Of a DNA stretch of 64,000 nucleotides, positions 32,450 to 43,551 are shown piece by piece (within the stretch, counting starts at the first letter, position 1; every line of letters starts with the position of its first letter). Source of the DNA: Ornithodoros turicata (Eukaryota; Arthropoda; Arachnida; Ixodida; Argasidae); contig NC_088209.1 of assembly GCF_037126465.1 (NCBI RefSeq), positions 12,842,052-12,906,051 of the forward strand. The letters run 5' to 3'. The notes beneath the pieces were generated by a model that was not told the origin of the DNA, did no database searches, and saw only the letters and a list, made by a program, of their open reading frames with translations. A program made the translations under genes and the position numbers.

Positions 32450-33212
32450 CAGGGTTGCGGAGTTGCGACTCCGGAGTTGGAATCATTCCAGTTTTAGCAG
32501 AGCCCGGAATGGAGTGAGATGGCGGAAACTGTCCCTGGAATGGAATGGTCTGGGTGCCCCGGTAGCAGTTTTGGTTTCGACGTGCTGGTTTCTGCCTTCG
32601 CACCCTTTCCACCGCACCTGCGCACGGTCAAGAGCGAAATAACCTTGTCTTTGTGCTTTTTCCGTGCTGAGTAATGTCAATCTCCTTAGCACTCCTGGGC
32701 TAGAGTCACTAAATAGGGGTACAGAGTATCGCATTCCTTTTCCGCGCCGGAGCCGCTGTTCGGTGTCCTTGATTGGGCCCGATCATGTCACGTGGTTTCT
32801 CCTTCCAAGAGCGCATCGTCATGTTGAGTCCCCTCCATCCAAAACCGGTTTCCTCTGTTGCGAGCTCGCTCGCCTGCGCGCTGTTCTCCGGCGGAGAAGG
32901 GGGAGATTGGCGTCCCATTGCTAGGCGACACAGCCGCGCCGGACTCAAGATGGCGGTCTCGCTCGCCGGCGTGGCTCAGTGTCGCTACTCTGCTCCCTAT
33001 TTAGTGACTCTATCCTGGGCTAGCCAGTACGGTTACTGGTCCCTTTTCTTTTATTGGTTGGTGGAATTAAAGGAATGGAATGGGGTTGCCAAGCCATTCC
33101 AAGTGTAGGAATTGACCTTAACTTTTCATTCCGAGGAAATGAAAGGAATGGAATTATCGCAAATTTCCATTCCTCGGAATGGAATGGAATGGGTGACCCC
33201 ATTTCGCAACTG
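32450..33212. mobile_element. older hAT-like element hosting a younger hAT
   Basis: Left end CAGGGTTGCGGAGTTGCGAC and right end CATTTCGCAACTG, with GGAATGGAATGG-type repeats inside both halves. Flanks GTGTACAC and ATGTACAC are a 7-of-8 match displaced by one base, so the duplication is probable but not exact. The insertion at 32701-33012 splits it. Confidence 0.5.
32701..33012. mobile_element. non-autonomous hAT, TAGAGTCACTAAATAGGG ends
   Basis: 18-bp perfect TIR (TAGAGTCACTAAATAGGG and mirror) with exact 8-bp duplication TCCTGGGC at 32693-32700 and 33013-33020. TAGAG fits the hAT YARNG rule. 312 bp, GC-rich interior, no transposase. A back-to-back pair of similar ends occurs at 58160. Confidence 0.96.
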
Positions 33213-33214
33213 CA

Positions 33215-34080
33215 TGTACACCATCACGGAGATTTAGCGCACCATTAAAGTAGAAGTTCACAGCATCGCACGGAGCCAATCACCATTCAGTACGACATCG
33301 TTCTGTCTCCTGACTCGAGAAAAGGTGGTACGCACCTCTTTCGGACACATTAGAGAGACCGTCTTTGTATCTCAGATACGATACGCGCTACTGCGTTGGT
33401 CTCATGGCGCATGCGCGACGCTATCGGAGCTTCGTTAGCGTCTCGCCGGTACGGAACTCCTCGAAGAATAGCGTACCTTGTTATGGGGGACGTCACGCGG
33501 GTTGCGGGGATTCGAGAGGAAAACACGACGACTGGGCTGTAGTCGTATTCAACTTAAGAAGGAAACGAGATCTACTCTGCCAGCTCTCAAAATATTACTT
33601 TAGAAAAAAATCTTCCCGGAAACAACACCGCAAGCGATGTTGCCCCGACGACCGTTTTACGGGCCGCGCATTCCAAGAATATTACTGCACCGCAGATGGG
33701 ATGGGTGTAGAGAGGTCCGCTGTTATCCATCATACTCACTCTGCTTCCGTGTTGGCTGTTTAGACTGGCCACTTTCGCGGTGGCGTTGCAATATTTCTCC
33801 TGCCGTCCTACTGCGTCTCCCTATCTCCAACGGCGTATGTATAGTTGACGGAGTAGATTTCTTTTCCTTCTGAAGTTGAACGCGAGTATAACTCGGCGAG
33901 AAGCAAGATATGGCGGTGCGGACTCCCGTAGCATTTTTATGCTACCTACTGCGTATTCGCACGACTCGAGCGACATCCTCACGGAATATTCTAGTGGAAG
34001 AAAGGGAGAAAACACTGCTCACAGAGACGAACTTCCAGGACGAAGAGGATGGGATCTTCGGTCTTCGGTCCTATCTTTCT
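33215..34080. other. no gene; half MITE and an inverted repeat
   Basis: 33249-33345 resembles the left arm of MITE family A (GAAGTTCACAGCATCGCACG, CCAATCACCATTCAG). 33549-33585 (TTCAACTTAAGAAGGAAACG) and 33838-33885 (its mirror, TTCCTTCTGAAGTTGAACGC) form an inverted repeat about 300 bp apart, possibly a decayed TIR element. Frames of 60-132 codons overlap these and are not supported. Confidence 0.45.
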
Positions 34081-34084
34081 TTCA

Positions 34085-34500
34085 ATAAACCTCTACCCGA
34101 GAAACGTCATCATTACGTTGGTAGACAGACTGAAACCGAAACAGATCGGAAGGGGAGAGCTTGAGTTCCACGAACGGGCATTTGTTCGCTGTCTCCTATT
34201 GAAAGAAAAGTAGGACCGAAGGTCGCGTCCCTTTCAGAGACCATCGTAATCCCCTCAAGACCGTGGCTTTCGGGCGCGACCTTGTTCGCCACTAGCACTG
34301 AACGTAGTTCAACTCTACCTAATTCGTGGCGCTGTCGAACACTATGACGTCATTTGTTTACAATCAGGTAGAGGTCTATAGGAGGCAGCGAACAAGTGCC
34401 CATTCGTGGAACCCAGTAACCCAGTCCACCCCTCCCGATTTGTTTCGGCTTCAGTCTGTCTACCAACGTCATGATGACGTTTCTCTTGTATAGGTCTATT
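34085..34500. mobile_element. TIR family C, copy 2
   Basis: AATAAACCTCTACCCGAGAA at the left, then the family C interior (GTTGGTAGACAGACTGAAAC; AAGTAGGACCGAAGGTCGCG) and GGTAGAGGTCTAT at 34369-34381. The sequence continues to an inverted half-copy ending TATAGGTCTATT near 34500 that repeats TCTGTCTACCAACGTCATGA. It may be two abutting copies in opposite orientation. Confidence 0.65.
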
Positions 34501-34504
34501 AACC

Positions 34505-35288
34505 GTACCGTCTCCTTGCACGGTGCACTAAAACGGTAACAGCGCCAGTCGCGCGTATCGTGATATCGTTTCGGATTATCGTACCGTGTACCGTAGAAGG
34601 ACGTTGCAAAGTGGTTTACTAAAACATCGCTATCGTGCAAGATGCGAATTGTCCAGGTTGATCCATCCCATTTTCAACACGTTGACCGCCGTCGATAACG
34701 TCACCGCGAAGTTATCGTACATACGGGAACCGATGGCAGCATTCGATGACTCAGAACCTCATAGGATGACTGGGTGCGTTAGAAAACGGTACTACGGAAC
34801 ACTCTCTACACTCATTATTATGGAAGATTTAAGGAGAGATCAGCCTAGGCAAGCTGGCTTGCTACTCGCCGAGCTAACCTGACAACTAAGCAACTGTCTA
34901 CACACACCGCAGCGCCAGTACGCGCCTATAGCCAACCACCATCCAGAGTGACATCGTTCTCGCCCCTGATTTGTTAAAAGTTTTAAAAGAAATTAAAATA
35001 AAAGGGGATAAAAGGGGATGAAGGCATGGGATATAATGTGCCAATATCTTACCACCGGTAGCCCTGTTTGATTTTTTAATTCGATAGCATTATTGGGTCA
35101 GCTCCTCGGAAATTCCCGTGGTCTGCGCCAAAAAAAAAAAAAAAAAATTAGCTCGGACGATAGATGGCGCCACGGGAACCGTGAGCACAGAAACATTTAT
35201 GGCAGGGCATTCAACGTGACTCCTCCCCTTTTCCCTATACAGCGACGCGTAAGGAGGGTCGCTTGAGTACCCGCCGGCGGTTTAGGAG
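34505..35288. other. no gene; fragment of MITE family A
   Basis: 34905-34980 (CCAACCACCATCCAGAGTGA, CCCCTGATTTGTTAAAA) is a left-arm fragment of family A. A-rich run at 35130-35147. A 98-codon frame (34586-34882) is not recognised. Confidence 0.45.
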
Positions 35289-35291
35289 CGC

Positions 35292-35522
35292 CTATAGTCA
35301 GTGACAACTTAAGTCCTACTATTGGGACCGCCCACTCACCCGTGGAAGGCTCCTGCCATTGGCAACCAGCCTTTGCACGACGCCCCCGCTCCGCGATGTA
35401 GTGCCGGCTCTCCCTCTGTCCCCATTCCCCACTTGGCAGTGCCGCACTACATTCGCGCGCGCGGAGCGATTCTTGTGCGGGGGCGGGGTCAAGTGTATGA
35501 CTTATGTTGTCACTGACTATAG
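35292..35522. mobile_element. 231-bp TIR element
   Basis: CTATAGTCAGTGACAACTTA and the mirror CATAAGT.../GTTGTCACTGACTATAG form an inverted repeat of about 24 bp with one mismatch. TA dinucleotides lie at both tips, suggesting a TA-targeting family. No ORF of its own. Confidence 0.82.
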
Positions 35523-35574
35523 TAAAGCATCGAACGTATTTGCTCGGTGAGGTTATCACGATCGAGGCAACTGC

Positions 35575-35755
35575 GGGAATGCTACGTTATCCCCCCTCCC
35601 GAGTTTCCTGGAAGACCTTCCAGACGACACAATTGCCTCTGAAGTCTGCCCATGACATATATTAACCCTCCCATTCCTTCCTGCTATATTGTACGTCTGT
35701 ACGCTGCCCATACCCGCAGTTCATTGGCTCGTACTAACGCGGGATAAAAAATAAC
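35575..35755 (+). mobile_element. decayed SINE, tail type A
   Basis: GAAGACCTTCCAGACGACAC, CTCTGAAGTCTGCCCATGAC and ACTAACGCGGGATAAAAAAT correspond to the core and A tail. The head is lost. Confidence 0.55.
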
Positions 35756-35759
35756 TCTC

Positions 35760-37160
35760 TCAGCACTTCGATCCTAATAGTCGTGAGAGTCATCCCCCCC
35801 CCCCCTGACAGCTTTACGAAGAGGAGCCAAGAATGCAGTAACGTGATTCACGCGAAAGGCTTATATGTACATCCATAATGCAGTGTTTCCCGGTACAGTC
35901 GGTGAACCGGATACACATACATCTAACGCACGACGCATAAAAAACATCTACGTAGAGACACATGGAGTGGAGGAGCTAAGTCAACGACTCAGCTCATTAT
36001 ATATATGCAATAAACAGCGCTCGCGAGACAGGGAAACCTTGCGTGCCTTGAGTCAGCACATATATAACGAGCATTTTCCGTCACTGCCGCAACAAAAGTG
36101 GGGTGCATCTTGTGGTGTCAGCAGGGACCCACCGGGTGGCCAAGGCGAAGGACATTAAACTGGCCGTGACACTTTGATATGTGGTTTATTACGCTGTGCA
36201 CGAAATCTTCCGTGTACCAGAATTACCGAGGAAGAAATCGTTATTTTCCTAAGCGTTGTATAGCCCGCGAGAATACAGAGTTCGTACCTCGAGATTCCAG
36301 CATTATTTGAGACTTCAAAAAAAAAAAAAAAAGAGTCGTTTTTTTCTTTTCATTTTTTCTTTCTTCAGAAATTGCAAAGTCCGGTAAAGATTCCCCGACT
36401 TTTGCCCGATGAGAGCTTCGAAAAGTAGGAACCCTAGTTACATCACGCTGCCACCCAAGAAAAACGGAACGAAACCTTCTACTTTACTCCATCTTCCCAA
36501 TATATACTCTAAATGACTGCTGGCAAAGAAAATCCCTCGGTGACGAGGATATTTCCCCACTGCTTTTCCTTCCCTCGCTTCTGATGGAAAGCCCTATTAG
36601 TCTCTGCGGTTGACGCTCATCTAATCCCGATGCCATATACTTCAGACCGCCCCGCAGGATGGAACCGAGTGGACGCTGCCAGCTCCGCACATAAAAAAAA
36701 AAAATTCCATCCACGCGCCAACGGATATGGACGTGCTTGGTGGCAGTGTCGTTTCGCCATCAATGTTGCCTGTCGTGTTTCATAACCTCGTTAAGGATGA
36801 CATCATCATTTCGGAAAGGATTCGCCTCGGAAAGTTCCAGCAAAACAGGTATACCATAAGAGGCGACAAACAGGACCCGGAACAAGCTGCTCCCAGCGTC
36901 CTTTTTTTCTTCCCCATTTGCCACGCTGTTGTTCAGTGAGATAGACTACACTAAACATCACTGCTGTGGGATAAAAATACGCGACAAAGACATCCACCCA
37001 TTTACATGGTAGAGGTAGACTGAAAGACAAAGTAAGTGGCAAATTAACAGCGTGACGCGTGGTGAATCGCAGCCAGAGAAAATGGCAGTGACTGATATCA
37101 TCATATGAGATCGTGTGTGTTTCGTGTTTTCTTTCCCCTGTCTCTGGGTTCCCTTCGTAT
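35760..37160. other. no gene recognised
   Basis: A-rich run at 36318-36332 and other homopolymers. Frames of 97 codons (35865-36158) and fewer lack known motifs. Confidence 0.4.
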
Positions 37161-37162
37161 TA

Positions 37163-38065
37163 CAGTCGACCCCCGTTTATCCGGACGGTGCCGTTCCCGG
37201 CGAAATCGTCCGGATACCGGGGCATCCGGATAAATGAAACGACCGAATAGAAACGTCCTACAGAGCAAGGTTTAATTAAAACACAGAGATCTCGTCAATG
37301 ACAGCTGTTACATAGTAGTGTAGGTATTCGATTCCTGCATACTTTTGCTAATTGCATAGAGTTGAGCCACGCCGTTGCGCTGCTCGAAGAATGTCAGTGT
37401 GGACGCAAAGTGTCAATGTCGGAGCCTTGTTTCTCACTGGTGTCATCGGCACCGTCTTGCTGCACATCATCGTAGGCAACAGCAGCAATCACACCGTCAT
37501 CAGTCATAACTGCGCACGCGTCATCATCCTTATCAACATAAACGTAGTCAGAAACCGCAGCATCATCTACGGCAGTCGCAGTGAGCCTCTGCATTAGGGA
37601 TCGCAGCTCACCTAGGGGAATGCCTTCATCGGCCAACGGGCCGTATAAGCAGCAGGCCCTCGGGTTCGAGTTTTCCCCTCTAGAACCGGACAGTTGCTCG
37701 AGATATTTCCAAATGACTGGACTGGTCAACGTGACCCAACGCACACAAATAGAGAAGGGGGTCATCGTGCACGGTTGTCTCCCCTACGGAGGAATGTAGG
37801 TCCTTAAGTGACGGGAATAACCCCATCACAGCGAAAAGGGTGACGAAACGGGGTCAGTGTCCCCTCTTACTCACGGTAGTCCGGATAACTGAAGCTGGAT
37901 TACAAGAATTTTCGACTTTCGTTCCCTGGAATTCTTGTCCGAGTCCGGAAGCTGAAGTCCGGATAAACGAGAACAAAATACATAGAGGAAAATCCGTTCC
38001 CGTGCATTTTGCCCGGATACCGCGGGATCCGGATAAATGAAGTCCGGATAAACGGGGGTCGACTG
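37163..38065. mobile_element. pogo/Tigger-like element with intact ends
   Basis: A perfect 24-bp TIR beginning CAGTCGACCCCCGTTTATCC and ending as its mirror ...GGGGGTCGACTG, flanked by TA (37161-37162, 38066-38067). Several TCCGGATA motifs in both subterminal zones look like transposase-binding repeats. 903 bp, so internally deleted relative to an autonomous element. The minus strand keeps a transposase-like tail (37394-37765). Confidence 0.93.
37394..37765 (-). pseudogene. pogo-type transposase C-terminal remnant
   Basis: A 123-codon frame inside the pogo-like element. The segment with YVDKDDDACAVMTDDGVIAA followed by an acidic stretch (YDDVQQDGADD) resembles the acidic C-terminal region of Tigger/pogo transposases, where 'TDEEIV'-like motifs are common (family knowledge). 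The DNA-binding helix-turn-helix and the DDE catalytic core are missing, and the ATG is probably fortuitous. Assignment rests on position and motif, so moderate confidence. Confidence 0.5.
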
Positions 38066-38067
38066 TA

Positions 38068-38394
38068 TCATGTACCAGCTCGCCTGCGCCCTTGCACTTC
38101 TTCCGTTACTGATATCATTATCGCAGTCGGGAAACTTGCCGCACTTCTCTAAACAAAAATCAGACGGGGCTCGATTGTTCAGCACACTGAGCATACGGGG
38201 TCGCTGGTTCCATAGAAATCTTATGGATATGCTAGAATGAAACCTCCGAAACTGGGACGTACGGGCGAGAGGAGCGCCATATTGAATCAGCTACTGTTGT
38301 CGCGGCACATGCAAACAAAGGAATCCAGTAAGCATACAACAAACATAACACCAAAAAATGTTTTTGGAACAGTAACACACCACCAGAACCCATG
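38068..38394. other. no gene recognised
   Basis: Between the pogo-like element and the LINE tail; no motif or repeat identified. Confidence 0.4.
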
Positions 38395-38845
38395 AAACCG
38401 TAAGATATATCAAAATGTCATACTAATTCTTTCATGTACTCCTTCATTCCTAAAACAATTCGGGACTGGAATCACCTGCCAGAGTCGATAGTTTTTATGC
38501 AAGACCCCGCCCACTTTAAGGCTGCCATCACCCAACACTACAAAACATAGCCTACATCTCATGATCGCTCCAGCGTCACTTTCCGCCACCTCTTTTCTTT
38601 TATTTTCTCACCTCGACCGTCTTTTCCTTTTGCATTCATCCAATGTCATTTCTAGTGAGCACTGCAAATCTATTGTTTTATATTGGTTGTACATCTGTTG
38701 CAATATTTTTGCTATTTGTCTGTTTGTTTTTGTTGTTGTTGTTTTTTTACATGCTTTGTTTCCTTGTCTTTTTCCTTGCCCCTCCGTTGTGTAATACCCC
38801 CTTGGGGGTCCTCAACGTATGTAAATAAATAAATAAATAAAACAC
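38395..38845 (+). mobile_element. LINE 3' end (5'-truncated non-LTR retrotransposon)
   Basis: C-terminal reverse-transcriptase coding remnant followed by a pyrimidine-rich 3' UTR, a short hairpin ACCCCCTTGGGGGT (38806-38819) and a terminal (AAAT)n run (38822-38842). A 3' hairpin plus short tandem tail is typical of CR1/L2/Jockey-like LINEs. Strong 5' truncation; inactive. Confidence 0.78.
38404..38550 (+). pseudogene. non-LTR retrotransposon ORF2 C-terminus
   Basis: In the frame ending with TAG at 38548-38550 the translation includes YSFIPKTIRDWNHLPESIVF and ends FKAAITQHYKT. The motif Y-S-F-x-P-x-T-I-x-x-W-N-x-L-P is the conserved end of CR1/L2/Jockey-type reverse transcriptases. An upstream stop at 38401 and an apparent frameshift near 38424 break the frame, and RT catalytic motifs are absent. 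Confidence 0.78.
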
Positions 38846-38849
38846 ATAC

Positions 38850-39415
38850 ACACACGAAGAGACAGACACGACACGGACGCCACATGGGGACGCCGTCTCC
38901 GCCGCTGCCTCAACCAGCCTTGACTACAAGCCTGGATACGGGCGGACACTGACAAAATATGTATAGCCGACGGAAGCAGAGGAGCAACCGAGCAAGTGTT
39001 GCAACAGTTTTTGGAACTGTGGCTACTTTCACGGGCTGGAAATATACAACATTTCCTCCTCGGCTGATTCAATATGGCTGCTTCCGAGCGCATACATGCA
39101 AGTGCTTTGCTCTCCTCCGATCCTCCTCCCCAGCTTTCCTTCTAGCCTATCTCCGTAAGATTCCTATGGCTGGTTCGACAGCCGGTCGAGAACGGTGTAA
39201 CAATTGCGTCGCGTTGAGCGTTGCTCGAACTTCCTAAGTAATTATGTGTTAGCACACTGGCATCGGGGTCGCGGGTTCGACACTCTGGTCGAGGACGCTA
39301 GCAAGATGTTTATGACTTCTCGGAGATACATGGTATTTCAGGTTTAAAGGGGGTTTCCGATATAGAGTTAGCGAGAAGGAGGTCGAGTGGGAAAGAGATG
39401 TAAAGAGAGAGAGAG
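38850..39415. other. no gene; weak tRNA-like box
   Basis: GTCGCGGGTTCGACACTC near 39268-39285 resembles a B box but has no A box at the right distance. Unannotated otherwise. Confidence 0.35.
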
Positions 39416-39419
39416 AGAT

Positions 39420-39702
39420 TTGTTTTTATGCTGTGTTAGCGCCGCTAAGCAACTGTGGCTATAAGCAGCGTACAGACGTGGAGAGAGGTCAGCAGTGGGA
39501 AATAAGAGTTAGTGGGTGTCCTTGGTCGAACTTCGTGGGGAACCGCGCAGACATCAGAGTGGAAAGCCTGCTGGAAAGGCTAGGGCAAACATCAGACAGT
39601 ACAACCGGTGCTACGGGTTCGAACCCACCATTTCCCAGTCTACCTACAGCACGAGTTACCACCATCCAGCGGATGCTTCTATCCACTCAGCCATTCCGCT
39701 GG
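39420..39702 (-). mobile_element. tRNA-derived SINE, class II tRNA-like head, tail type A
   Basis: Minus strand: A box TGGCTGAGTGG (complement 39683-39693), B box GGGTTCGAACCC (39615-39626, self-complementary), the diverged core and the A tail ending near GCGCTAACACAGCATAAAAA. GTAAAGAGAGAGAGAGA / GTAGAGAGAGAGAGAGA flanks are consistent with a target duplication in a GA microsatellite. Confidence 0.82.
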
Positions 39703-39822
39703 TGTAGAGAGAGAGAGAGAATGTGTGGGAGAGGGAGTGATGAGCGCTCGCGAATGGGTGAAGATTTAGGTATGACTTTTTTTCGTCCTGTCTTTTCACC
39801 ACAAAAAGAAAAAGAAACCAAA

Positions 39823-39950
39823 TTAAAGTCCGGTAACCAACAATATGCGATTCAATTTCTGCGATAATTATGACTCTGTGGTGTGAATTACGCCGCATGG
39901 CGTATCTTAGTGGCCTATTTAACAGTTTTATAGGAACTATTATAATGGCT
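39823..39950. repeat. module shared with the long TTAA family
   Basis: TTAA then AGTCCGGTAACC. 39855-39935 (TTTCTGCGATAATTATGACT ... ACAGTTTTATAGGAAC) matches the internal segment of the TTAA elements at 22029 and 57210, but without the rest of those elements. Confidence 0.62.
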
Positions 39951-40795
39951 GTGTAAATATGTCCGATACATTCTTCCAAAATGAGAAATACAGTTGGTTT
40001 GGCAATATGGGACTCATTAGTTGCCAAAAGAGCTGGGAAGCTCAAAACGAAACCGAAACTTCTGAAGGTTCGCTCTAATACCTCCTGTACCATGCGTGAC
40101 GTCACCGGTAGTCTCGTGTGGGCCACCGGCTGTTTTTCGGGCACGCGCTTTGTAACTTCTTCGTGTCGCATGGGGCGCGTTAGGTTCGTGCTCCGGGAAC
40201 ATTCCCTCTTTCAGGGGATCACTTAACACCTCCAAAGTCACTTCCGGTGCACGTTCCCGGGTGCACCCGGCGCAACCCTTCTTCGGAGCTGGAGAGCCGG
40301 GGAACGCTGGGGAAGAGCGGGGCCAGTTCCGGAGCGTGACGCATGTTCCGGTGTACTATCTTTCGAAATGGCGCAACCGTTGCAACACGTTGCAACCACC
40401 CATGCTCTTTGTGTTTCCGGAATCATTGGATGTCGGTGGTAAACAGTTATAATATTATACAGGACTGCTATGGTCTACTGCTATGTTTACTTAAAAGCAG
40501 ACGACAAAAGAAAGCTCGATAGGCGGCGCGCGCTCAGCGGCTCTGGCGCTCGGCTTCCGGATAGGCTCACAAACACCATTAAGTAGAGACACCAAGGGTA
40601 CGTTCCCCTGAAAACCCGGGTTATGGCGCTCGGGAGCCTGCTTAACGCGCCCATGGATGACCAGTCGTCTGCTTCTTCGATTTCGTTCTAAAATATTCGC
40701 CAGTAGTAAAAGCAAGACCTACAGAAAGCCGTACATCAGGAATACCGGTGAGGTGAAGCACAGTGTTGCTTGAGGAGGAGCGCCGTGGAGGAGCG
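39945..40795 (-). repeat. dispersed repeat, partner of 4075-4430, with nested element
   Basis: The reverse complement matches 4075-4430 in two blocks separated by a nested element (40173-40652). The break lies at GACTGGTCATCCATGG versus GACTGGTCATCCTTGG in the empty copy. Confidence 0.72.
40173..40652. mobile_element. GGGCGCGTTA-ended TIR element
   Basis: Ends GGGCGCGTTAGG and CTTAACGCGCC, both adjoining CATG(G). The empty paralogue at 4212 lacks it. 480 bp, GC-rich interior, no ORF that extends across. A related GGTGCGTT-ended element lies at 51847-52553. The target duplication length is ambiguous (4-5 bp) because the flanks are palindromic. Confidence 0.62.
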
Positions 40796-40799
40796 CCTG

Positions 40800-41660
40800 A
40801 TCACTCGAAGCAAAATATTCATTTTCTAATCATCTGGGCCACTTGGGGATGAGAAATTGTATTCACTGAAATATCATAGGGTACGGATTGATGTCGCACT
40901 GTTACTTCAACACGTTTTTGATGCGGAGTTTCCCTTTAAGGAATTTTTTTTAGCCACGGAAAGAATCGTGGCACAATGGTGACATCTCTGCACAGCTTTC
41001 CCGTTTTATTTGTACATGTTATTACGTTAGAACACAGTACGTTAGAATACAGATTCATTGTGAACGGCATTTCAACATTAAGATGCATAATCAAATCGCA
41101 AATTGTTCTTGATGATCCACAGTGAGTTTGCGTGCCCGCACGCATTTTTGCTCGTGTATGCGCGCAATATATGCATTGAACAGTCACTTTCAAATGAATT
41201 TGGACAAGTGAATGGTACGATCATCCCAAGTGATCATCCCATGATCATCCGATCATCCGATCTGAATTTACGATCATCCCATGACAGCCCAAGTTTGACA
41301 GTATAGGATGTAATTCGCTGCGCCGGACTCACTACCAGAACGTGTTGGTGGCCGACCTGGGTGGGGTCACCTGAGAAATTTCAGGAGGGGTGTTGCAAAA
41401 ATGCAGCGGGGGGGGGGGGGGGAAATCCCTGAGTCACTTATTTTATTTGAACTTTCCGCACCGCTAGCACAACACAATAAAAGCCAGCAACTTAGAAAGT
41501 AGACGTTGTAACGTTTCAGACGTTAGTCAGACGAAGGGTCACAAACTCGCCGTATAGAAAACATCGCAAAAGACCACTGCCGCCATTTTGAATGCCGTTC
41601 CATATGGCGATGCTGTGGTGACTTAGAACTGTTCAAACGTACCATTTCGTAGATTGTACA
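40800..41660. other. no gene; one TTAA-type element end
   Basis: GCGGAGTTTCCCT then TTAA at 40924-40940 resembles the right end of a TTAA-flanked family, left end not found. 41219-41285 holds GATCATCC tandem-like repeats. G-run at 41409-41422. Confidence 0.45.
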
Positions 41661-41663
41661 ATA

Positions 41664-42295
41664 GGGTAAAGTGGGGCTGCTTGAAGATGGGGGCAAGTTG
41701 AGGACAGTTTGGGTTTTTCGCGTAGCATTTTCTTAGCAATATTTTTTCCTCGTCTGTGACACCAGGGTGAGCACAGTCGTTATCTGGGCTTTGAAGTAAC
41801 GTGTTTACGTTCTGCACGCAGCTTTTTAAAGAGACGTGAGACGCTGTTTTGCAGATGTGGTCAAGATAACAGGGGGGCCTTTTTTTTCTGTAACTTTCGC
41901 GAGCATTGACTTCCAATTTGCTCATTTCTGCTCCTCGCCTAATAAAATATGACCTCACCGTTACGATGCCGTGTCACTGCCCTGTGTTTCCATGTGCACT
42001 ACTCGTGGCTGACCGTTTCGGCTGGCGCAAACAAAAAACAAAATTGAAACCCAGCATTAATTTTTTGATGTCCTCAACTTACCCCCATAGGGTGGGGTAA
42101 GTTGATGAAAATATGTAGCCCGTCATTTTTTGATTCGTAGGAAAATAAATATCTGGTTTAGCACCACAGTAATTTGTTGCATCATTTCTCAAAGGTTTGG
42201 GGATTCAGTTGACGAATTATGGTACAATTTAGGCGATTATTCTGACTGCTATTAACAAAACAGCTCAACTGTCTTCAACATAGACCACTCTACCC
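41664..42295. mobile_element. dispersed DNA element, copy 2 (partner 10146-10777)
   Basis: TA (41662-41663) then GGGTAAAGTGGGG, and CCACTCTACCC then TA (42296-42297): imperfect 13-bp TIR with TA flanks. Collinear with 10146-10777 throughout. No transposase. Confidence 0.82.
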
Positions 42296-42299
42296 TATC

Positions 42300-42895
42300 T
42301 TACCGGCCAAATATACGTGTGGGAGTACGCTTATTATTGTTCTGTGAAAGCATATTTACAGTGCATCGGTTGTTTCCCTTCGGTTCCCGAAAAACTCTTT
42401 TTGGCGAGTCTCCGGTCGGTTCCTTGCCACTGGACCTCACACCGACCGACCCATCGACCGTGTGCACCGCGGCGGTTCCCCCAAAACTTCCAACCGCGCA
42501 TAATAGGAAACTGGTCGATACAAGACGGAGTTCTCCACATAGCAGCCGAAAGTATATAAGTGCTCAGTGGTTTATCCAGAGCCCCCCCTCCGCAACACTC
42601 CCTTTCCTTCCGTACTACTGTTACAATATAACTGCACTCCTGGTTATTTCGCAACCCACCCCCTGAACTTTTCGGTTCTGGATGGACTACTCCAAGTGCT
42701 AACTCTAATCTATCGAAGAAAAAAAAAAAAAAAGGACAGAGAATCGAAAAGGCTGGTTGATGCATGGCGTCGTTACGGGTCGGTTACGCGCAGAGCCCAA
42801 TCTGGCGAATCCAAGTTTCTGGAAATGCAGCTGTGCGTGTTATCTGTGTGGAGGAAGCTTAACCTATTTTCGCCAAGTGCTGGGAAACCTACGTA
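42300..42895. other. no gene recognised
   Basis: Frames of up to 143 codons on overlapping strands show no recognisable domain. A-rich run at 42717-42734. Confidence 0.4.
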
Positions 42896-42899
42896 CGTA

Positions 42900-43148
42900 C
42901 ACTCTTAAAAATGAACTTCACCGCATAGCACGCTCCTAGCCAACCATTATCTCGAATGATATCGTTATCTGCCCTGATTTGTTGAAAACGGGGGGCGTAC
43001 GCCATTTCTGTGACACTTATGCTGTTCATAATTGTCACAGAAAAGGCGTACGCCTCCTGTTTTCAACAAATCAGGGCAGATAACGATATCATTCGAGATA
43101 ATGGTTGGCTAGGAGCGTGCTATGCGGTGAAGTTCATTTTTAAGAGTG
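42900..43148. mobile_element. palindromic MITE family A, best-preserved copy
   Basis: 249 bp, TA at 42898-42899 and 43149-43150. The two arms (about 120 nt) are complementary at nearly every position, from CACTCTTAAAAATGAACTTC to its mirror, around CTTATGCTGTTCATAA. Near-identity to 6674-6922 and 5492-5739 indicates recent amplification. Confidence 0.98.
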
Positions 43149-43151
43149 TAG

Positions 43152-43550
43152 GAAAGGAACGACGGGGCGAACAGACATCCCTGCAAGATGTCTTCCAGTG
43201 GCTCACAGTCGCCAGCAATCACTCTGTCAGCAACAGCCGTCCCTATATACGGGAGGAGATGGGAAGATGGGGCAGCTGCCCTGGGCACTATCACCAGAGC
43301 AAGCGACCGTCAAGAGCGCGGAAGTGCATTCGAGCTCGGTGCCGTGTATATTAAAAGGGTATCTGGCAACTAATGGAACCTGCATATACCTGAGGCTCCA
43401 CCCACTTTTTGACGTACCCAGCCAATCACAGGTCGAAATACAGTTCCCTATTACTGCGGGCCATCCAGTACTTACATCTCAACCTTATTTACTGGGTGCC
43501 GCCATTTTGGAGAACGTCGATTAATTTGGATTGAAACGGATATCGCTGGT
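43152..43550. other. no gene recognised
   Basis: Short overlapping frames; no motif or repeat partner found. Confidence 0.4.
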
Positions 43551-43551
43551 G

